From: a virus
DNA length: 42,483 nucleotides
Virus record (IMG/VR): IMGVR_UViG_3300007236_000010
Coordinates: 1 to 42,483 of that record
Reading direction: 5' to 3' (one strand)
Below the pieces are notes generated by a model. The model was not told where the DNA came from, searched no databases, and saw nothing but the letters and a program-made list of their open reading frames with translations. Position numbers and translations under genes: made by a program. This document shows, one piece after another, positions 15,645 through 25,308 of this stretch (position 1 is the first letter of the stretch; each line of letters begins with the position of its first letter).

Positions 15645-17006
15645 ATGGCTAAAGCGAAGTCAAAGAAATTGAGAATCCTGTGGGGTTCTGAGCAACCAAC
15701 TCGACCAACAGGATATGGAACTGTAACTAGAGAAATCTGCAAACGATTAGTTGAAAGAGGACATGAAGTTTTCATAATCGGATGGGATTACAATGGTGAA
15801 GATTTCAAACACGAAGAAGGCTGGACTTTAGTTCATGCTGGGATTTCAGGATATGGTGCTGAGAGATTAAGTGGCGACCATAGCCCAACTGTTTTGGAAT
15901 ATCATTTGGCTAGATTACAACCCGATTTATATCTGACATTGAATGACCCATTTTATATTGGTTCATCTGTTGTCAGCACCAATAAAATGAATGTTCCATA
16001 TGTTGCATATATGCCGATTGATGGATATCCAATTTCATATGCTTGGAAGGATGTTTTGAAAATGCTTCATACTCCACTTTGGATGGCAAAATTTGGAAAA
16101 TCTGTATTTACTGACTTTGTGAATGAATATAGTAGTGCTGGAAATGCCGATAAGACGCTCAGGGATGCTATGTTAGACCGTTATAGGGGGAATGAGGGGG
16201 ATATACTGTTACATGGCGTAGAAACGTCTGTATTTGCCCCTATATCGGAAAAGAAAAAGGAAGAGACTAAGCAGATGTGGGGAATATCTCATTGGGATTA
16301 CATTTTTTGTTCAGTTGGAAGAAATACAAATCGAAAACAAATCCCAAGATTATTAGAAGCATTCAGAAAGTTTCTCGATGAAGTAGATGACCCTGATTCT
16401 GTTGGACTTCTACTTCATTGTGGTGATGCATCAGATACGATGGGAATGGGGGGTTGGGATTTACCATTAACTTTGAATCAAATGGGATTAACAAAAAATG
16501 TCAGATTTACAGACAAAGGCAACAATCCATTGATGGGATTATCAAGAGAAGAATTAGCACTCGTCTATGGTATCTCAGATGTTCATGTTTTAGCAACAGG
16601 TGGAGAAGGCTTTGGAGTTCCAAGTGCAGAAGCAATGTCATGTGGAATCCCAATCATACTTCCTGACAACAGCACAGGTTCAGAATTGACAGGCGGAATC
16701 TTACCGGAAGGAAAATCATATGTTGAAGCCAACAGGGGATGGTTGGTGAAATGCATCACTTCGATTTGCGGTGGAAAGTGGTCAGTCAATATGGGATTGG
16801 TGGATGTTGATGCTTTGAAATCTGCAATGATTGAATCATATGAAAATGAAGATTTGAGAAAAGAACTTGGAAGAAATGCAAGAGACTTCGCAATCGAAAA
16901 TCTTGATTGGGAAATTATAGTTGACCAAACAGAAAAAATACTATCTAAGGCCGCCAATACTAAACACCCACTTGGTAAACATTCAACAATGGGAATGAGG
17001 CGATAA
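15645..17006 (+). CDS. Glycosyltransferase, GT4/GT-B type
   Basis: A 453-residue protein. The N-terminal Rossmann half starts LRILWGSEQPTRPTGYGTVTREIC with the usual Gly-rich acceptor-side loop. The C-terminal nucleotide-sugar half has VGRNTNRKQIPRLLEAF and the EX7E site GEGFGVPSAEAMSCGIP (about 319-335), followed by PDNSTGSEL. It would transfer a sugar from a nucleotide donor. Placed just before the tail tube gene, it may glycosylate virion or host surface molecules; the target is unknown. It has its own class I promoter. A palindrome copy lies at 16721-16734. Confidence 0.85.
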   Translation: MAKAKSKKLRILWGSEQPTRPTGYGTVTREICKRLVERGHEVFIIGWDYNGEDFKHEEGWTLVHAGISGYGAERLSGDHSPTVLEYHLARLQPDLYLTLNDPFYIGSSVVSTNKMNVPYVAYMPIDGYPISYAWKDVLKMLHTPLWMAKFGKSVFTDFVNEYSSAGNADKTLRDAMLDRYRGNEGDILLHGVETSVFAPISEKKKEETKQMWGISHWDYIFCSVGRNTNRKQIPRLLEAFRKFLDEVDDPDSVGLLLHCGDASDTMGMGGWDLPLTLNQMGLTKNVRFTDKGNNPLMGLSREELALVYGISDVHVLATGGEGFGVPSAEAMSCGIPIILPDNSTGSELTGGILPEGKSYVEANRGWLVKCITSICGGKWSVNMGLVDVDALKSAMIESYENEDLRKELGRNARDFAIENLDWEIIVDQTEKILSKAANTKHPLGKHSTMGMRR

Positions 17007-17007
17007 A

Positions 17008-17343
17008 GTGAGTAAGAAAAACAAAGTAATTACCTGTGGTCATAAATGGAGATGTGTCTGCGAACATCACAATCTTAGATGTATAATTCCTGTTGATTTT
17101 CCACAGGGAGATTCACGTTTGAGATTCGTTTCTGAACTACAAAGAATGGGTGCTGAAAAACATACGAAAGATTCTGAACATAGATGTGAATTATGTGAAA
17201 AAGAAAGACAAGATGGAAGAAGGGCTGGGTATTATCAGAAAGACCCAAAAGACGGAAAAGTGAAACCAAAGATTCTGATTGAAAGATTAGAAAAAGAACG
17301 TGAAGCAAAGCGGAAATACAAACAATCTAAGCGAGACAGTTAA
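17008..17343 (+). CDS. Basic zinc-binding protein
   Basis: A 111-residue protein starting at GTG 17008, with GAGG 7 nt upstream, directly after the glycosyltransferase stop. Cysteine and histidine groups CGHKWRCVCEHH, C and HRCELCEKE suggest one or two zinc sites. The C-terminus is a Lys/Arg-rich helix (LIERLEKEREAKRKYKQSKR). No family is recognised; a nucleic-acid contact is plausible from charge. Confidence 0.6.
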   Translation: MSKKNKVITCGHKWRCVCEHHNLRCIIPVDFPQGDSRLRFVSELQRMGAEKHTKDSEHRCELCEKERQDGRRAGYYQKDPKDGKVKPKILIERLEKEREAKRKYKQSKRDS

Positions 17344-17369
17344 TAGCCCCATAAGAAGAGGTTTTGGAT

Positions 17370-17783
17370 ATGGCAGTTCACGCATTCACAGGTGTAACAG
17401 GCAAGATAACAGTTTCAGGAAGCGTAGTAGGGTTTGTTAGTGGTGATTTATCATTAGCAGTAGCGACAGGAAAATATGTTACTCTTGGTGGCAACACAGC
17501 AACAGCAAATACAAGAGGATTGAAATCAGTTTCAGGTACACTAAAATATGCTTGGGGAATAACTGACTCAACACTTTACACTTATTTCAATACTGATGCT
17601 GAATTCGATATAGAGTTTGAAGCAGCAAATGATGGTGCAAGCCCCCCTGTCGGACTACACACATATACTGCTTCAACTTGCGTATTTACAGATATGTCAA
17701 TCGAAGGATTAGAAGCAGGTTCAGAAGGTGCTTTAATGATTAATGCTTCTTTTGAGGGTTTGGATTGGTCGAGAGTTGCTTAA
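17370..17783 (+). CDS. Major tail (tail tube) protein candidate
   Basis: A 137-residue beta-rich protein (MAVHAFTGVTGKITVSGSVVGFVSGDLSL...). The pattern of an N-terminal tag-like strand followed by sheet, and the ending FEGLDWSRVA, resembles small tail tube proteins. It sits directly before the frameshifted chaperone and the tape measure gene, the invariant order in long-tailed viruses. ATG 17370 is preferred to TTG 17364 because GAGG is 9 nt upstream. Confidence 0.75.
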   Translation: MAVHAFTGVTGKITVSGSVVGFVSGDLSLAVATGKYVTLGGNTATANTRGLKSVSGTLKYAWGITDSTLYTYFNTDAEFDIEFEAANDGASPPVGLHTYTASTCVFTDMSIEGLEAGSEGALMINASFEGLDWSRVA

Positions 17784-17800
17784 GCCTCAAATACCACTTC

Positions 17801-17816
17801 ATTCATAACGGTGGGA
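17801..17816 (+). promoter_or_regulatory. Class I promoter (ATTCATAACGGTGGGA)
   Basis: Identical over 16 bases to the copy at 15613. Here the start codon (17851) is about 46 nt away and has its own AGAGG, so this mRNA would have a short leader. Confidence 0.65.
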
Positions 17817-17850
17817 AATCTGATTTTACAGATAATAAGAGGCGAAAAAT

Positions 17851-18183
17851 ATGTCATGGCTCGATTCCGCAATTGAACAAGCAAACAACCCGATTGATGT
17901 TGATGTTTCAGGTCTTGGATTATCAGAAGATATTATCCAAGCGAAACCACTATCAGCAGCAGAATTTCAGGTTCTCAAAGCAGAACCCGAAATCGCAAGA
18001 TTATCAGGAGAAGATAGAAACGAATTACTTGGTTTACGAACCGTTTATGAAATGTTATCCAAGTGCGATAAATCATTATCTTGGGGCAAGTTCAGACAAC
18101 TTCCAATGCAGTTACTTGGAGAGTTGGCAACAAGAGTTACAGCAGCAGTTGGAACAGGCCAAGACGGTGCTTTGGGAAAATAA
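17851..18183 (+). CDS. Tail assembly chaperone, short (gpG-type) form
   Basis: A 110-residue helical protein (MSWLDSAIEQANNPIDVDVSG...). It lies between tube and tape measure genes, where chaperones coat the tape measure during tail assembly. AGAGG stands about 8 nt before ATG 17851. Its last two sense codons, GGA AAA, lie within the slippery heptamer GGGAAAA, immediately before TAA. A second frame continues 56 codons past the stop. Confidence 0.8.
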   Translation: MSWLDSAIEQANNPIDVDVSGLGLSEDIIQAKPLSAAEFQVLKAEPEIARLSGEDRNELLGLRTVYEMLSKCDKSLSWGKFRQLPMQLLGELATRVTAAVGTGQDGALGK

Positions 18184-18350
18184 TAGATTACTCCAAATCA
18201 GACGAAGGACAATTTCTTTTTCAGATATTGACCGAAACAGGAATAACCCCTCAAGAATGGCGACAACTAGACCCAAGAGATTCTATGTTTCTTTGGTCGG
18301 CTTTTGCAGAAAAAGTAAGGCGGCAATATGAGAGGCAACAAGGTAGGTGA
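17851..18350 (+). CDS. Tail assembly chaperone, -1 frameshift (gpGT-type) fusion
   Basis: A -1 slip at 18174-18180 gives a 166-residue product: the 110 residues of the short form followed by 56 residues beginning IIDYSKSDEGQFLFQ and ending RRQYERQQGR. The extension has no good start of its own and overlaps the short form in the -1 frame, exactly as in lambda G/GT. The short:long ratio would set tape measure interaction. The tape measure ATG follows 4 nt after its stop. Confidence 0.82.
18174..18180 (+). promoter_or_regulatory. -1 ribosomal frameshift site GGGAAAA
   Basis: It is read as G GGA AAA in the zero frame and GGG AAA after slipping, with TAA next. This is a canonical X XXY YYZ heptamer; lambda G uses GGGAAAG. 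I see no strong hairpin just downstream, so the stop codon itself may provide the pause. Confidence 0.85.
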
Positions 18351-18354
18351 ATAG

Positions 18355-20577
18355 ATGGCTAAAGATGTAAAAATGTCAGTAGTCATTGAAGGTAATTCAA
18401 AACAATTACAGGCAGCAATGGCGGCTGCTGCTGCTTCATCTGATTCTGCCGGAAAAACAATTACATCCTCATTGAAAAAAATAGGCAAATCTATGGCTAA
18501 AGCAAGTGTAGCAGCAGTAACATTAGGTGCAGCAATTACAGGAGTTTTTGTCAAAAAATCAGTTAGCACATTTTTAGAGTTTGAAGTTGCTATGGCAAGG
18601 ATGGGTGCAACTCTCGGTGAAACAAGTGAAATCACAGGAGAACTCAATGAAAATATGGATGGTCTTGAATCTGTAATCAGGAACATAGCGGCTCAATCTT
18701 CTGCTACTGCTACACAGGTAGCACAGGCTGGTAACGTACTTGCTCTAGCGGGTCTTAGCCTAGAAGAATTGGGTACAGAAACAGAAGGTGCAATCAAGAG
18801 TTTAGTTCAGTTTTCAGTTGTTGCTGGAACTGATGTTGAAACTGCTGCTGGAATTGTAATTTCTGCTGTCAAAGGTATGGGTCTTGAGATTGCAGATATG
18901 GATAGAGTAATGGATGTTTTTGTTGCTACTATGACATCATCATTTACAGACTTACAATCTCTTGGAATGTCAATGAAATTTCTTGCCCCAACAGCACAGG
19001 CGGCTGGACTTTCTATTGAAGAAATGGCAGCAGCAGTTGGTGCATTGGGAGATGCAGGTTTGCAGGGTACAATTGCTGGTACAGGATTGAGAATGTCAAT
19101 TAACAAGTTGTTGAGTCCAACAGATGATGCAAGAAGAGTCATGGATAGACTCGGATTGAACTTCCTAACTTTGACCCCTGCTGGTCAATCAGCCGATGCA
19201 GCATTAAGAGCAGTTTCAGCAACAATTACTCAGACTAAAATTGATGTTGAAAGAACATCATTTGCACTTGATATTCTAAATGGAAAATTAGAAGATTTGT
19301 CAATTGAACAACAATCTAATTCTCTCGCAATAATGCAGATTAGAGCAAGGGCTGAACGTCAGGGAAGAGAACTAACTGAAACAGAAATAAAAAGAATTGA
19401 AAGATTAGAAATGGCTAACAAAAGTTTGGCTGTTGAACAAGCATCAGTTGCACTTGAACAAAGGATTGCTCAAAGAGAAAATAAGAAGTTTACAGATAGT
19501 CTGAAAGAACAGGAAAAACAGTTCTCAGAAAACAAAGATATTGTTGAATCTCAAACTATGGGATTAACATCTTTGGTTGACGTAATTAATCAGTTAGAAG
19601 CAGCAGGTGCAACAACAGCAGAAGTGCTAGAAATATTCTCAGTTCGTGGTGGTACTGCTATCATGGCTTTACAGGGTCAACGTGAAGGATTTTTGAATCT
19701 GATTGACGTTACAAATAATGCAGATGGTGCAACTCAAAGATATCTACAAACCATGAAAACAACTTCTGATTTCCAACTGAAAGTTGTTGCTTCATCCTTT
19801 GAAGAAACAAGACTTGTAGTTGGTGAATTATTTGCTGAATTAATTGGTCTTGCAGATGCTAATGATGGCAAGATTTCTAACTCACTAATCCGAGTATCAG
19901 AAACACTACGAGAAAATACTGACCAATGGATTGCTTTGAGAGATGCAATTGAAAGAGATATTTTACCTTTGATTGCCGGATTACCTGATTTAGTAGATAG
20001 AATGATGGTTTCTTTTGATTTAGCAGTTCCTTTTATTAGAGCATTCGGGAATATAATGAGAGTTCTTGGATTCCTTTTGAAACCTGTATTCTTTATACTT
20101 GATGCAATTGCTACTGCTATTAAAGAGTTAGAAAGTAGTAAAATTGGTAAAGTAGTTAGTTCGACATTAACGGGTGCAATATCGGGTGCAGTTGGTGGTG
20201 CAATGGTTGGTGGTGGAATCTTTAGTGTTCCATCATCAGTAATTGGTGGTGTTGGTGGTGGATTGATTGCTGGTGGTGTAGAAGCAAATGAACAATATTT
20301 CCATAGGGGCGGTGTTGCCACATCAGCAACAAGAGGGGTCTTTGGTGAAGCAGGTCGAGAAGCACTTGTTCCACTAGACCAATATGATATGTCAATAAGT
20401 AAGAAATCAGGAATGAATACGGGTTCTCAATCGAATAGTGGATTAACCCTCAATTTTGAGAGTATAACTATCAATGGCGGGGGAAGTATGACAGCAGGTG
20501 ATGTTCGGTCTATAATTAGTGCAGAAATGCCTAAAATCGTCAAGCAATCATATAGAGGGGCAAGGGGGGTATTCTAA
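18355..20577 (+). CDS. Tape measure protein (TP901-like)
   Basis: A 740-residue protein. The N-terminal part (about 60-260) has the TP901 core pattern: FLEFEVAMARMGATLGETSEI..., ATQVAQAGNVLALAGLSLEEL, MGLEIADMDRVMDVFVAT. A coiled coil lies at about 290-400. Hydrophobic segments near 550-640 include LLKPVFFILDAIATAI and a Gly-rich run. By analogy with other tape measures its length (740 residues) would predict a tail of roughly 100 nm. It starts 4 nt after the frameshift product and its TAA overlaps the next ATG (TAATG). A palindrome copy lies at 19109-19122, in a different codon phase from most copies. Confidence 0.88.
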   Translation: MAKDVKMSVVIEGNSKQLQAAMAAAAASSDSAGKTITSSLKKIGKSMAKASVAAVTLGAAITGVFVKKSVSTFLEFEVAMARMGATLGETSEITGELNENMDGLESVIRNIAAQSSATATQVAQAGNVLALAGLSLEELGTETEGAIKSLVQFSVVAGTDVETAAGIVISAVKGMGLEIADMDRVMDVFVATMTSSFTDLQSLGMSMKFLAPTAQAAGLSIEEMAAAVGALGDAGLQGTIAGTGLRMSINKLLSPTDDARRVMDRLGLNFLTLTPAGQSADAALRAVSATITQTKIDVERTSFALDILNGKLEDLSIEQQSNSLAIMQIRARAERQGRELTETEIKRIERLEMANKSLAVEQASVALEQRIAQRENKKFTDSLKEQEKQFSENKDIVESQTMGLTSLVDVINQLEAAGATTAEVLEIFSVRGGTAIMALQGQREGFLNLIDVTNNADGATQRYLQTMKTTSDFQLKVVASSFEETRLVVGELFAELIGLADANDGKISNSLIRVSETLRENTDQWIALRDAIERDILPLIAGLPDLVDRMMVSFDLAVPFIRAFGNIMRVLGFLLKPVFFILDAIATAIKELESSKIGKVVSSTLTGAISGAVGGAMVGGGIFSVPSSVIGGVGGGLIAGGVEANEQYFHRGGVATSATRGVFGEAGREALVPLDQYDMSISKKSGMNTGSQSNSGLTLNFESITINGGGSMTAGDVRSIISAEMPKIVKQSYRGARGVF

Positions 20578-23500
20578 TGGCTTCAATCAAACAAGATATT
20601 ACAAAAACATTCTCAAGAATGGGTAACGGATTAGTAGAATTACAACGATGGTTTCCCGTCTATATCAAGAATGATGGAGTCGGTGGTATCTCAGTTGACC
20701 CTGTGCTTTATCGAACTAATTTTGGAAACAAAACACCCGAAGATGAAGGTGGTCTAAATGATGAGTCAAATACTGCTGGTGTAAGAGTCGAAGTCATTGA
20801 TGATGATGGCTCTACAATGTCAGGAACTTACACCCTGACAATCTCAGGTTCAGGAACACATACACCACTTGCAGAAGTCAACTACAATGGAACTTCTTAC
20901 AACTTTATGCTGATAGCCCCAACATCTCCTTCTGCATCAACAGATGGCATTTACGGATATTCAAGTGGGCTAGTTATTGAGAATGCAGGTGCATCTCATT
21001 CTTCGGGATTATCTTCAAGCCCAACTATGGTGTTTATGACCGTTCAAGAGTTTGCTGAAATGTTAGACACTTACAGACATATTGGGGCAACAAGTAAAGA
21101 TGCAACAAAACCAGCATTCTTGCCACATGGTTTGACGGGAAGAACGGTAGCAAGTGCATCAGCAAATCCTTTGATGAATGCTGACCCAAGATTGAGTTCT
21201 AGTGGTCTAAATAAAGCATCAGCATTGTATGGAAATCAACACAAAGTTAGAGCAACGGTTTTCATGCCTATGATGTTAGATAATAATCAATTTGACAAAA
21301 GAATAGCAAATGCAGAAGTTGGTTTTTCATATCCAAGAAGGGCTGGTGTTTCAGGGTTTACAGGTTACAAAGCAAACACAATAACAAGATATAATTCTGA
21401 CCCAAATACTGCTGGAATCAGATACAAAGAAGTTGGATATTCAGGCGACCACAAAACGGGTGCTATTGGTGCTTGGTCTATGCAACGACAAGCAACTGTT
21501 TCAGCAGATGGTATTAATCATACGATTCATGCAAACTCAGGCGGTGGTAATTATTATGAACAAGTTGGATATGCAAATGCAGATACTTCTCCTGATTCTG
21601 CTGCTGCTTTGAATCCAAAATATAGAATGAGAATGGCTCTTGCTTGTTTTCTAAAAGATGGAACTTACACACTAAATGATGGTGGCACTATAATCCCATA
21701 TATCTATGATGCAGATAGAACAATTGGTGGTGTTAATTCTCAAACACTTTACGCTGTTTGGGATGGGAAAAATGGTTATGGTAATTCTCAACCCGTAGCA
21801 GATGATTGTGATGCTCAGATTTATCCAATGTTCGACTTTGTTCAAGGGATTGTTTCACCAGCATCACAGGGAAATAATTTCGATATTTCTTCTAATGAAA
21901 TGGAACACGTTATGTTTCCATTAATTGAAGATGACCAACCACTAACAGGTGGTGGTGCTGTAACTGATAAATTAATTCAGCCAAGACAATATTTGGTCAG
22001 ACCAAATCCCAAAAGAGCAGAAATATTTGCTGTTCAAAAAACATCTGCTGGAATCCTCAGAATCTACATTACAGCAGCATCAGTAACAAGTAATTTTAGA
22101 GGCGGTCATGGAATGCCTATTTACATCTCAGGGTTAGGTGGAACATTAGGCACAGCGAATACTAGCAATGCAAGATGGAATGCAGAAGTAGATACTGCGA
22201 CAGGGGATGATTCGTCAACAAACAATGGAAATGACATTGACCATAATGGCTGGTGGATTATGGATAGGATTTCACAAGTTACAACAGGAACAATAGATGG
22301 TGTTTCAGGAACTAAAACATATCAAATGATTGACGTTAGAATTGGTTTGGGTGTATTCGGTGGTTCAGGAAAATCCACATATGAAACAACGGGCTATGTC
22401 TGTCAAGGAAGATTACATGGTGCTGAACTTCCTAATGGTTCACAAACCACACCAGCAAATCTCTATGGCTTCGATGAATCTTGGCAGAAAACAACACGCA
22501 TTCCACAGACAGGAATGTGGCCGATTGGTATGTCTCAGCCCGACTCAAATTGCCCCAAAGGTGGTTCAACAGATTCAACATATCCAAGTAGGCCAACTCA
22601 ATTTTCTCCCCAACAAAAAAATGCTGATGGAGTATATGTTTTAGGCTCAACTCAAACTCCAAGAAGTATATCAATTAGAGATGAAGGAGATTCTATTTTT
22701 CTTGCTTCTCCAACTACTTCAAGTGTGGGTGGTGGAGTTCTAAGAATACCACCACCGATAGGATGGGATTTAGCATCAGTATATTATTCTTCGACAGCAA
22801 CAACTCCGACTACCTACACAAAAGATTGGGATTGGACTGATACTGCTTCTACACTTGATGGTCTGCCTACATCTCGATGGGGGTTCAGGGGTGTCAATAT
22901 ACCCTTTTGGTCTTTCATAGATGGATTGACGGGAAGGCATGGTTGGGATGTAACAAAACCTGACGGTTGGGCTTATGGAAGAAATAGACCATTCCCAGCA
23001 CATGAGAGAGTTGGAACAAGAGCAGGTTATTCTCCTTCATTATACGCTGATGCTGGTCTAAATGGTTGGGGCGTTTCTGCTGGAACTAATACACTAGCAT
23101 CGGGTGCAGAATCAACAAAGATTGGACTATCAGAAATGGGTTGTTCTCCAATATGGTTAGACATGGAAATGAAGGCTTTTATTCCGATTCAAAAAGATAG
23201 GCTTCTTTTGATTGAGTTTGACAATGGAGTTACGTTTGGAAAAACAGGCCGACATTCGATGCTAACTCACGGTGGAACAAACAATTTCCTTCAAGGTCAT
23301 GGCTTCTATTCAATATGGGATGGATTGGGTATTCAAACTCATCCGATAGCAACCAAAGTTAATCTGTTTGGTCAAGCAGATAGTAATTCATCTTATGCTG
23401 TGAATAGGCCGACAATTTGGGCTTGGGGAACAGATACAGAATGGTTCACAAATAAGTGGATTAGTAGTGATGAAAATCTATTTCCAACTGACCCATCAGC

Positions 23501-25265
23501 AAACCCAGCAATACGACCAAGTGGTGCTAAAGGAACAGCAATTGGTGGTAATAATGGTTGGGGAAGTTTAGGAAATCTTTACGGCTACGGAACACCTAGA
23601 ACCATGTCAGAAGGAATGCACACAATCAGGACAGTTTTTACTGAGGCTGGAATGACTTACATCCTTGATGGAACAACAGTTGGAACAGATACTAATTCAG
23701 CAAATGCAGTATGGGGAATGACAATAAAAATTGGAGATTCTATGGGATTGATGAATCCTGTATTAACCCCTATTGCTGTTAATAATAATGCAGGTCAATT
23801 AGTAGCACCAACAAGACCCAATTTGAACGTCAGTCAAGCAGATTTACAAATTGACGAAATCATTCTTCGTCAGATTCCAACAAAACCAATGCTACCATTT
23901 ACAGTTGATTCGATGAAACAACAAATCACAAACGTGGCAAGATACAATTCTTTAGATGTTGAAGTCAACAATGTAGATACGAGTAAAGGGATGAATATCA
24001 CAGCAACTTTGCTTGAGCCACCAACATCAACACAAAATGGAATTGAGATTGAGGCTTCGACTGTGATTTCAGGATATGATAATGTTGACCTCAACATCTT
24101 AGGTGGGTTCGGAACTTTGGATTTGTCAAACCTTCCAGCAACAGCATTGACTAATGGTTTCGTAATCAGATTCAATTTTTACATTCCTGATAATACTCAA
24201 ACTGAATATCATCCAATTGATTGGAATAAAATTCCGATTGTCAGAAATTGGTCAATCAATTATGATATCAAACCCGATGCAACTTTGACTTGCACAGGTA
24301 ACACATTCAATGGAGATGTAACTCCACCAATCAATACAAAAATAGGAAATATTGTTTCTTTCAGAATTGGTGCTGCAACTACTGATTCAGATAGAACAAT
24401 ATCATCTGTAAAAATAGATTTTGGAGATGGTTCTGAAAGTGGATGGATAGATGTTGCAGACCAAACTTTGACATCAACAACTTACGATGTTTCTCATGTA
24501 TATACGGGTGCGGGAACAAAGTCAGCAGTAGCATATGTCAAAGACGATAAAGGAAACATTAGTGATGCTTCTACGGCTATTTCAGTAGTGATTGCAGAAG
24601 GACTTCCTGTTGCAGTTCTTAGAGCAAGTCCAGCACTAATTTATGCAGGTCAAACAATAACACTTGATGCATCAAGTTCATACTTAGTTTCTACAACATC
24701 AGGAATCAATATTGCATCATATGTTTTCAATAGTGGTGTAAGCGGTGCAAGTGATGTATCTCAATCAGGTTCATCATTACAAGTTACTTATTCTGCTGCT
24801 GGTGAATATGCAGCAACACTTCAAGTCAAAGATAATCAAAGCCCTGTAAATACTTCATCAACATCAACTGTTGTTGTCAAAGTTTTACCAGCAAATACAG
24901 CAATAGATTTGTTTGCTAATTTGAACACAAGACCAAGTGGTTTTACTGCAAAGAGAAGTGCAAATATAACTGCTGTTTCTGTTTTGGATTCTGAATATCC
25001 TGATGTTACAGATATGGGTACTAGAGATGAAAGATTTACTCTAACAGGTTCATTCTTGAAGGCAACAGCAACAACTGATATCTTGCAGATGGAGACATAT
25101 ATTTCTGACGGAACATTGTTGTTCATTGAATGGGAAACTACGAATTGGGCTGGTCAATCTTCGGTACAAAGATTCACAGGAAGAATGATTGATTTCGATT
25201 ATGAAAGAGAAGGTGGTAGGCATGGAGAAACACCATACACAGCAACCTTCCAAATAGCATCTTGA
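20577..25265 (+). CDS. Giant tail/adsorption protein with PKD-like domains
   Basis: A 1562-residue protein, the largest in the window, downstream of the tape measure. The N-terminus (FSRMGNGLVELQRWFPVYIKND) is followed by long Gly/Ser/Trp-rich beta structure. A concanavalin/LamG-like stretch with HTIRTVFTEAGMTYILDGTTVG lies at about 1020-1045. Two PKD-like domains follow at about 1250-1340 (VKIDFGDGSESGW...VSHVYTGAGTKSAV) and 1342-1430 (PALIYAGQTITLDASSS...YSAAGEYAATLQV). The C-terminus (about 1480-1562) looks like a compact tail-tube- or baseplate-type domain. Such proteins bind host surface glycans or S-layer. Palindrome copies lie at 23957 and 24083. Confidence 0.72.
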   Translation: MASIKQDITKTFSRMGNGLVELQRWFPVYIKNDGVGGISVDPVLYRTNFGNKTPEDEGGLNDESNTAGVRVEVIDDDGSTMSGTYTLTISGSGTHTPLAEVNYNGTSYNFMLIAPTSPSASTDGIYGYSSGLVIENAGASHSSGLSSSPTMVFMTVQEFAEMLDTYRHIGATSKDATKPAFLPHGLTGRTVASASANPLMNADPRLSSSGLNKASALYGNQHKVRATVFMPMMLDNNQFDKRIANAEVGFSYPRRAGVSGFTGYKANTITRYNSDPNTAGIRYKEVGYSGDHKTGAIGAWSMQRQATVSADGINHTIHANSGGGNYYEQVGYANADTSPDSAAALNPKYRMRMALACFLKDGTYTLNDGGTIIPYIYDADRTIGGVNSQTLYAVWDGKNGYGNSQPVADDCDAQIYPMFDFVQGIVSPASQGNNFDISSNEMEHVMFPLIEDDQPLTGGGAVTDKLIQPRQYLVRPNPKRAEIFAVQKTSAGILRIYITAASVTSNFRGGHGMPIYISGLGGTLGTANTSNARWNAEVDTATGDDSSTNNGNDIDHNGWWIMDRISQVTTGTIDGVSGTKTYQMIDVRIGLGVFGGSGKSTYETTGYVCQGRLHGAELPNGSQTTPANLYGFDESWQKTTRIPQTGMWPIGMSQPDSNCPKGGSTDSTYPSRPTQFSPQQKNADGVYVLGSTQTPRSISIRDEGDSIFLASPTTSSVGGGVLRIPPPIGWDLASVYYSSTATTPTTYTKDWDWTDTASTLDGLPTSRWGFRGVNIPFWSFIDGLTGRHGWDVTKPDGWAYGRNRPFPAHERVGTRAGYSPSLYADAGLNGWGVSAGTNTLASGAESTKIGLSEMGCSPIWLDMEMKAFIPIQKDRLLLIEFDNGVTFGKTGRHSMLTHGGTNNFLQGHGFYSIWDGLGIQTHPIATKVNLFGQADSNSSYAVNRPTIWAWGTDTEWFTNKWISSDENLFPTDPSANPAIRPSGAKGTAIGGNNGWGSLGNLYGYGTPRTMSEGMHTIRTVFTEAGMTYILDGTTVGTDTNSANAVWGMTIKIGDSMGLMNPVLTPIAVNNNAGQLVAPTRPNLNVSQADLQIDEIILRQIPTKPMLPFTVDSMKQQITNVARYNSLDVEVNNVDTSKGMNITATLLEPPTSTQNGIEIEASTVISGYDNVDLNILGGFGTLDLSNLPATALTNGFVIRFNFYIPDNTQTEYHPIDWNKIPIVRNWSINYDIKPDATLTCTGNTFNGDVTPPINTKIGNIVSFRIGAATTDSDRTISSVKIDFGDGSESGWIDVADQTLTSTTYDVSHVYTGAGTKSAVAYVKDDKGNISDASTAISVVIAEGLPVAVLRASPALIYAGQTITLDASSSYLVSTTSGINIASYVFNSGVSGASDVSQSGSSLQVTYSAAGEYAATLQVKDNQSPVNTSSTSTVVVKVLPANTAIDLFANLNTRPSGFTAKRSANITAVSVLDSEYPDVTDMGTRDERFTLTGSFLKATATTDILQMETYISDGTLLFIEWETTNWAGQSSVQRFTGRMIDFDYEREGGRHGETPYTATFQIAS

Positions 25266-25276
25266 TAAAACGGTTC

Positions 25277-25292
25277 ATTGATAACGGTGGGA
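25277..25292 (+). promoter_or_regulatory. Class I promoter (ATTGATAACGGTGGGA)
   Basis: Centred 29 nt before ATG 25309, with GGTGGGA directly downstream of the TATA-like part. It marks a new transcription unit after the giant tail gene. Confidence 0.68.
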
Positions 25293-25308
25293 GAAAAAAG
25301 GTAGTATC

